In this document: positions 6,192 to 9,162 of the stretch, in pieces | Layout of the letters: each line of letters opens with the position of its first letter | Position numbering within the stretch: the stretch's first letter is position 1 | DNA from: JAVVTR01 sp036653535 | GTDB taxonomy: Bacteria; Bacteroidota; Bacteroidia; Bacteroidales; P3 | NCBI GenBank assembly: GCA_036653535.1 | Contig: JAVVTR010000034.1 | Coordinates: 1-9,162 of the forward strand | DNA: 9,162 nt | Direction of reading: 5' to 3' | Translations under genes and position numbers: made by a program | Notes under the pieces: generated by a model | The model's input: only the letters and a program-made list of their open reading frames with translations | Databases searched by the model: none | What the model was told of the DNA's origin: nothing

Positions 6192-8465
6192 ATGAAAAAA
6201 TCCTTTTCTCGTTGCTCTAAAACAAGTGTTTTATTTTTACTTTTATTATTAATAGCAGGTTTTTTGTATTTTATTCCTCGCCATACTATAAGCGAAGAAA
6301 TTCGAAAAGGAGCAGCTAAGCTATTAACGAAAGAATATATTCCTAATCAGCATATTGCTTTAGAAAAAACAGAAGCTTTTCTGAAAAAGGATAGTGTTTA
6401 TGCACTTTTGCGTAAAAAGAATTTTCGATTTCATTCTCAGGGTTTCTTTACCCTTGCCTTTTCGGATAGTAGCAGGTTGTTTATATGGTGTGAACCACCT
6501 AATGCAACGACGATAGATAGCCTAAAAAAAATAGGAAAGCAATTTAATTTTTCTATAGAACTTCGTACCCATAAAATAGGGGTGGATGGTTATGGAAAAG
6601 ATTTGCTCCTTACTTTTGCCAATGCTACTACCGAAAATATTTCCAATATAGCAAAACGTATCAGTTTTTATATTTATGGCACCGATTATAAGGCCGTTTT
6701 ACAACCTATTTCTGCAGGCTATAGTAAAATTTATTTTTCCAAAAACAACTTAGACTATCAAATTAACTTATCCGATTTAAATAGATGGTTCTTAGAAGAT
6801 AAAGAAACGTTCATAACTCTACTAGATACTACTAAAAGCTATACGGTTTCCGATTTAATGCTACGAAAAAAAGCCGGGCTTTTCTTTAGTAGTCAACCCG
6901 GATTTGTGGCTTGGGTACTTCCTCGTAAAACCGATTTGAAAAAAGAAATTCCTATCATACGACAATTTAGTTTAGATGCCGATCTTATATTAGGAGGTTT
7001 TTCCGACACCGCCACTTTAGTGATTATAGGTCGGGAAAGAGAGGCAAGTTTAAATGAATTACCTCCATTAAGGGTGGAAACCATTCTTCTTTTAGCCTCT
7101 ATCACACAAAAGGAACTTTCACAAAGTTTAGATATTAATGATCTTATGGCTGGAAAAATGCCGAATGGTCAAGATTGGTGTCCTACTTATTTAAGCCGAG
7201 AATTAGAAAACACAGAATTAGGACACCTATTAACTATTACCGATATTCTGCTAAAAGATTGGTCGGAAAAGGGTAGTATTCAAGAGTCGTATTATCGTTA
7301 CCCCAAACCGGGCTATTATCCTTTCGATCAGCCTCTTTTTAGAAAATTAGGCTTAAACGAATTGGTATATAATTGGAATACCGCAGAAACTATGTATGCC
7401 ATTGAGCAAAGAGGAAAAACAATCTATGCTCTTAATCGTACAGGTGCCTTGCCAGTTTCTTATTTTAACTCTCAGCAAAATTATTCCAGCATAGGTTCTT
7501 CTTATGAAAATAAGGCCTATAATTATTTTGCAGGCTTAAATTGTCCCGATTTGGTAAGAGTAGTTCAATACACATCTCTTTATCAGATATTTATAGATAA
7601 TAACATTCATTATTCTGGTCCCACTTACGCTGCTTTTCCATCCAAAAAACCTCATTTATTGGAAAAAGCAACCGAACTTTTTTTGAGTACAATTAAAAAT
7701 ACCTCTTCTCTAAAAATGGAGCAAATTGCGGAGAGGGTAGCTGAAGATTATTTTGAAAATTATCAAAAAAGTAAAATCATTACCCAAATAAACAACTACG
7801 AAAAAGAAAAAGGTTTTAATTATAGTAGTGGGGATAGAGATAAAATTCTGAGACAAGTAAAATTAGAACAGTTAAACCGTATTCGTAGTGCTATGTTTCA
7901 GGCTCAAGAGCAAATTGCCTCTTTATCTGAGGAGAATTTTAAAAAATTGGTTCGCTATTTGGCCTATCCTCGTGGATTAAAAATTAAAGAGGAGGCTTCC
8001 TATAATCTCATGATGCAAGGAAGAGCTATCTTAGATTTTGCTCAAATATTGGGTAAACAAAACTATGTTTATTTTGGGATGGATCTTTCTAAAGTAAAGC
8101 AAGAATATATTAAAAATTTATCGTACAGTGCTGCCAAATATTTAAAATCGGCTTCCGTGATTATAACTTTTAATGATTTTGAAACTACAGGGGGGCACAA
8201 TATTTCCTCTAAAATTAATAGGGTAAGCAGTATGTCGGGTTATAGAAAATCCCATTCCAATTCGACTTCCGGTTCTAATCTCCCAAAATCGCAGAAACCT
8301 TCGTCCTCCAAGGCCCCAGAGGCGAAGTCACCCCAAAAGTCTCTCTATCGGAATTCCTCCCAAAATTCAACTTCCAATACCAATAGAACCAGCACTTTAA
8401 CGACACAAGGACGAGTGCGTTCCTCCGTTATTTCCTCTCAAAACAGGGATCACCGAGGACTTTAA
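6192..8465 (+). CDS. Uncharacterised membrane-anchored protein with Ser/Asn-rich tail
   Basis: I do not recognise this family. The start at 6192 gives MKKSFSRCSK followed by a hydrophobic segment (SVLFLLLLLIAGFLYFI, residues 12-28) and no clear cleavage site, so it is probably a signal anchor with the rest outside the cytoplasm. A TTG at 6156 would only add a poor 12-residue extension. Residues about 84-160 and 228-283 look like two versions of one alpha/beta module, each with a W-x-x-P turn after a strand. The centre (about 310-480) is rich in aromatic residues and contains NGQDWCPTYLSREL and YFAGLNCPDLVRVVQY. Residues about 505-660 are predicted helical and charged. From about 670 the protein becomes a basic Ser/Asn/Thr-rich, probably disordered tail. 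The final 55 codons (from Pro703) lie inside a 346-bp unit repeated again downstream. The gene diverges from cca. The open frame is long and has no internal defects, so it is a real gene of unknown role. Confidence 0.85.
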   Translation: MKKSFSRCSKTSVLFLLLLLIAGFLYFIPRHTISEEIRKGAAKLLTKEYIPNQHIALEKTEAFLKKDSVYALLRKKNFRFHSQGFFTLAFSDSSRLFIWCEPPNATTIDSLKKIGKQFNFSIELRTHKIGVDGYGKDLLLTFANATTENISNIAKRISFYIYGTDYKAVLQPISAGYSKIYFSKNNLDYQINLSDLNRWFLEDKETFITLLDTTKSYTVSDLMLRKKAGLFFSSQPGFVAWVLPRKTDLKKEIPIIRQFSLDADLILGGFSDTATLVIIGREREASLNELPPLRVETILLLASITQKELSQSLDINDLMAGKMPNGQDWCPTYLSRELENTELGHLLTITDILLKDWSEKGSIQESYYRYPKPGYYPFDQPLFRKLGLNELVYNWNTAETMYAIEQRGKTIYALNRTGALPVSYFNSQQNYSSIGSSYENKAYNYFAGLNCPDLVRVVQYTSLYQIFIDNNIHYSGPTYAAFPSKKPHLLEKATELFLSTIKNTSSLKMEQIAERVAEDYFENYQKSKIITQINNYEKEKGFNYSSGDRDKILRQVKLEQLNRIRSAMFQAQEQIASLSEENFKKLVRYLAYPRGLKIKEEASYNLMMQGRAILDFAQILGKQNYVYFGMDLSKVKQEYIKNLSYSAAKYLKSASVIITFNDFETTGGHNISSKINRVSSMSGYRKSHSNSTSGSNLPKSQKPSSSKAPEAKSPQKSLYRNSSQNSTSNTNRTSTLTTQGRVRSSVISSQNRDHRGL

Positions 8466-8644
8466 CTGCTCTTATTATATTTAGAGTTTGTTTAATAGAA
8501 TTTCCTTTGCGCTGAATTCCTAATTTAGAAATTCTTTTAAAGAAATTTTCATTTTGAGAATAAACCATTTAGCTTGTAAATAAGTTCTTTTCATTTTTGC
8601 TAATAAACCATTTTTATTTTGATAATAAACCATTAATTCCTAAT
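8299..8644 (+). repeat. 346-bp tandem repeat, copy 1 (holds the real gene end)
   Basis: The unit starts inside codon 703 of the upstream gene (CTTCGTCCTCC...), includes its stop (8463-8465), and ends after 179 nt of AT-rich 3' flank at ...CCATTAATTCCTAAT. Compared base by base with copy 2, it has 10 substitutions, all between 8345 and 8444, and no insertions or deletions; the final 200 bp are identical. Confidence 0.95.
8552..8638 (+). repeat. Nested ~22-bp iterated motif in copy 1
   Basis: TTTTGNNAATAAACCATT occurs at 8552-8569, 8595-8612 and 8617-8634. The gap between the first two is filled by a decayed unit (TTGTAAATAAGTTCTTTTCAT, from 8574, last base shared), so four units follow each other at a 21-22 bp period. 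This spacing is about two helical turns. The array is non-coding and lies about 90 bp after the gene stop. It resembles iterons or protein-binding arrays in form, but no replication gene is present to support an origin. Confidence 0.7.
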
Positions 8645-8990
8645 CTTCGTCCTCCAAGGCCCCAGAGGCGAAGTCACCCCAAAAGTCTCTTTATCGGACT
8701 TCTTTCAATAATTCAGCTTCCAATGCCAATAGAACCAGTACTTTAACGACACAAGGACGAGTGCGTTCCTCCGTTATTTCCTCTCAAAATAGGGATCACC
8801 GAGGACTTTAACTGCTCTTATTATATTTAGAGTTTGTTTAATAGAATTTCCTTTGCGCTGAATTCCTAATTTAGAAATTCTTTTAAAGAAATTTTCATTT
8901 TGAGAATAAACCATTTAGCTTGTAAATAAGTTCTTTTCATTTTTGCTAATAAACCATTTTTATTTTGATAATAAACCATTAATTCCTAAT
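8645..8990 (+). repeat. 346-bp tandem repeat, copy 2 (start-less duplicate of the gene end)
   Basis: This is a head-to-tail copy at an exact 346-bp period. The tail reading frame is intact to the same TAA, but an in-frame TAA lies directly upstream (8641-8643 region) and there is no ATG, so it cannot be translated alone. Relative to copy 1, nine codons differ: four silently and five with amino-acid changes (N to T, S to F, Q to N, T to A, T to A). Confidence 0.95.
8898..8984 (+). repeat. Nested ~22-bp iterated motif in copy 2
   Basis: This is an exact duplicate, 346 bp downstream, of the array in copy 1: full motifs at 8898-8915, 8941-8958 and 8963-8980, with the decayed unit between the first two. 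Confidence 0.7.
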
Positions 8991-9162
8991 CTTCGTCCTC
9001 CAAGGCCCCAGAGGCGAAGTCACCCCAAAAGTCTCTTTATCGGACTTCTTTCAATAATTCAGCTTCCAATGCCAATAGAACCAGTACTTTAACGACACAA
9101 GGACGAGTGCGTTCCTCCGTTATTTCCTCTCAAAATAGGGATCACCGAGGACTTTAACTGCT
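8991..9162 (+). repeat. 346-bp tandem repeat, copy 3 (cut by the window end)
   Basis: All 172 visible bases are identical to the start of copy 2, including every variant that separates it from copy 1. The array runs to the last base of the window, so the true copy number is unknown. Confidence 0.95.

Noticed and set aside
6184..6195. Three-codon frame ATG AAA AAA TGA overlapping the start of the 757-residue protein gene
   Set aside because: It arises trivially from the A-rich start region, and no ribosome binding site precedes it.
8531..8556. Hairpin AAATTCTTTTAAAGAAATTTT as terminator of the 757-residue protein gene
   Set aside because: The stem needs two bulges, is almost all A-T and is followed only by broken T runs, so it is too weak to call.
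8552..8984. Iteron-type replication origin
   Set aside because: The 22-bp motif has the right form, but there is no replication initiator gene, no DnaA box seen, and the setting is chromosomal housekeeping genes.
8645..9162. Repeat copies 2 and 3 as separate small protein-coding genes
   Set aside because: The tail frame is open, but an in-frame TAA lies directly upstream and the only possible internal start is a GTG giving 16 residues with no ribosome binding site.
8299..9162. CRISPR array
   Set aside because: The 346-bp units contain no short repeat alternating with unique spacers, and the 22-bp motifs follow each other directly without spacers; no cas gene is present.

Overview
The window looks like ordinary chromosomal DNA of an AT-rich member of the Bacteroidota. 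The best promoter, upstream of the pyruvate phosphate dikinase gene, has the Bacteroidota form (TTG, 20 nt, TACCTTCG, close to TTTG-N19-21-TAnnTTTG). Most starts lack a Shine-Dalgarno sequence and sit in A-rich stretches. The family assignments are read from remembered motifs, not from a search.

Layout from left to right. Positions 1-330 hold the 3' end of a BRO/DinD-like antirepressor-family gene cut by the window edge, followed by a convincing intrinsic terminator (341-373). Positions 331-804 hold no intact gene: there is a short antisense open stretch that looks like the tail of a lost membrane protein, a 102-bp inverted-repeat element that could fold as a cloverleaf (566-667), and the ppdK promoter (669-699). 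Positions 805-3546 are ppdK (pyruvate phosphate dikinase). A shared hairpin (3564-3616) separates it from a convergent minus-strand pair: cca (4503-5951, CCA-adding enzyme with an HD domain) followed after 1 nt by miaA (3647-4501, tRNA dimethylallyltransferase). These two form a small tRNA-maturation operon.

From 6192 to 8465 a plus-strand gene encodes a 757-residue, N-terminally membrane-anchored protein that I do not recognise, with a Ser/Asn/Thr-rich basic tail. The last 55 codons of this gene, its stop and 179 nt of 3' flank form a 346-bp unit repeated head-to-tail at least 2.5 times to the window end. Copies 2 and 3 are identical as far as seen. Copy 1 differs from them at 10 positions, all within a 100-bp part of the coding half, and these changes keep the reading frame. 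Each unit also contains a nested array of about 22-bp repeats (TTTTGNNAATAAACCATT).

The housekeeping genes are unremarkable. The most interesting structure is the tandemly repeated gene end, which is either a reservoir of silent C-terminal variants, recent unequal recombination, or an assembly artefact at a contig end. No known defence or mobile system is visible.
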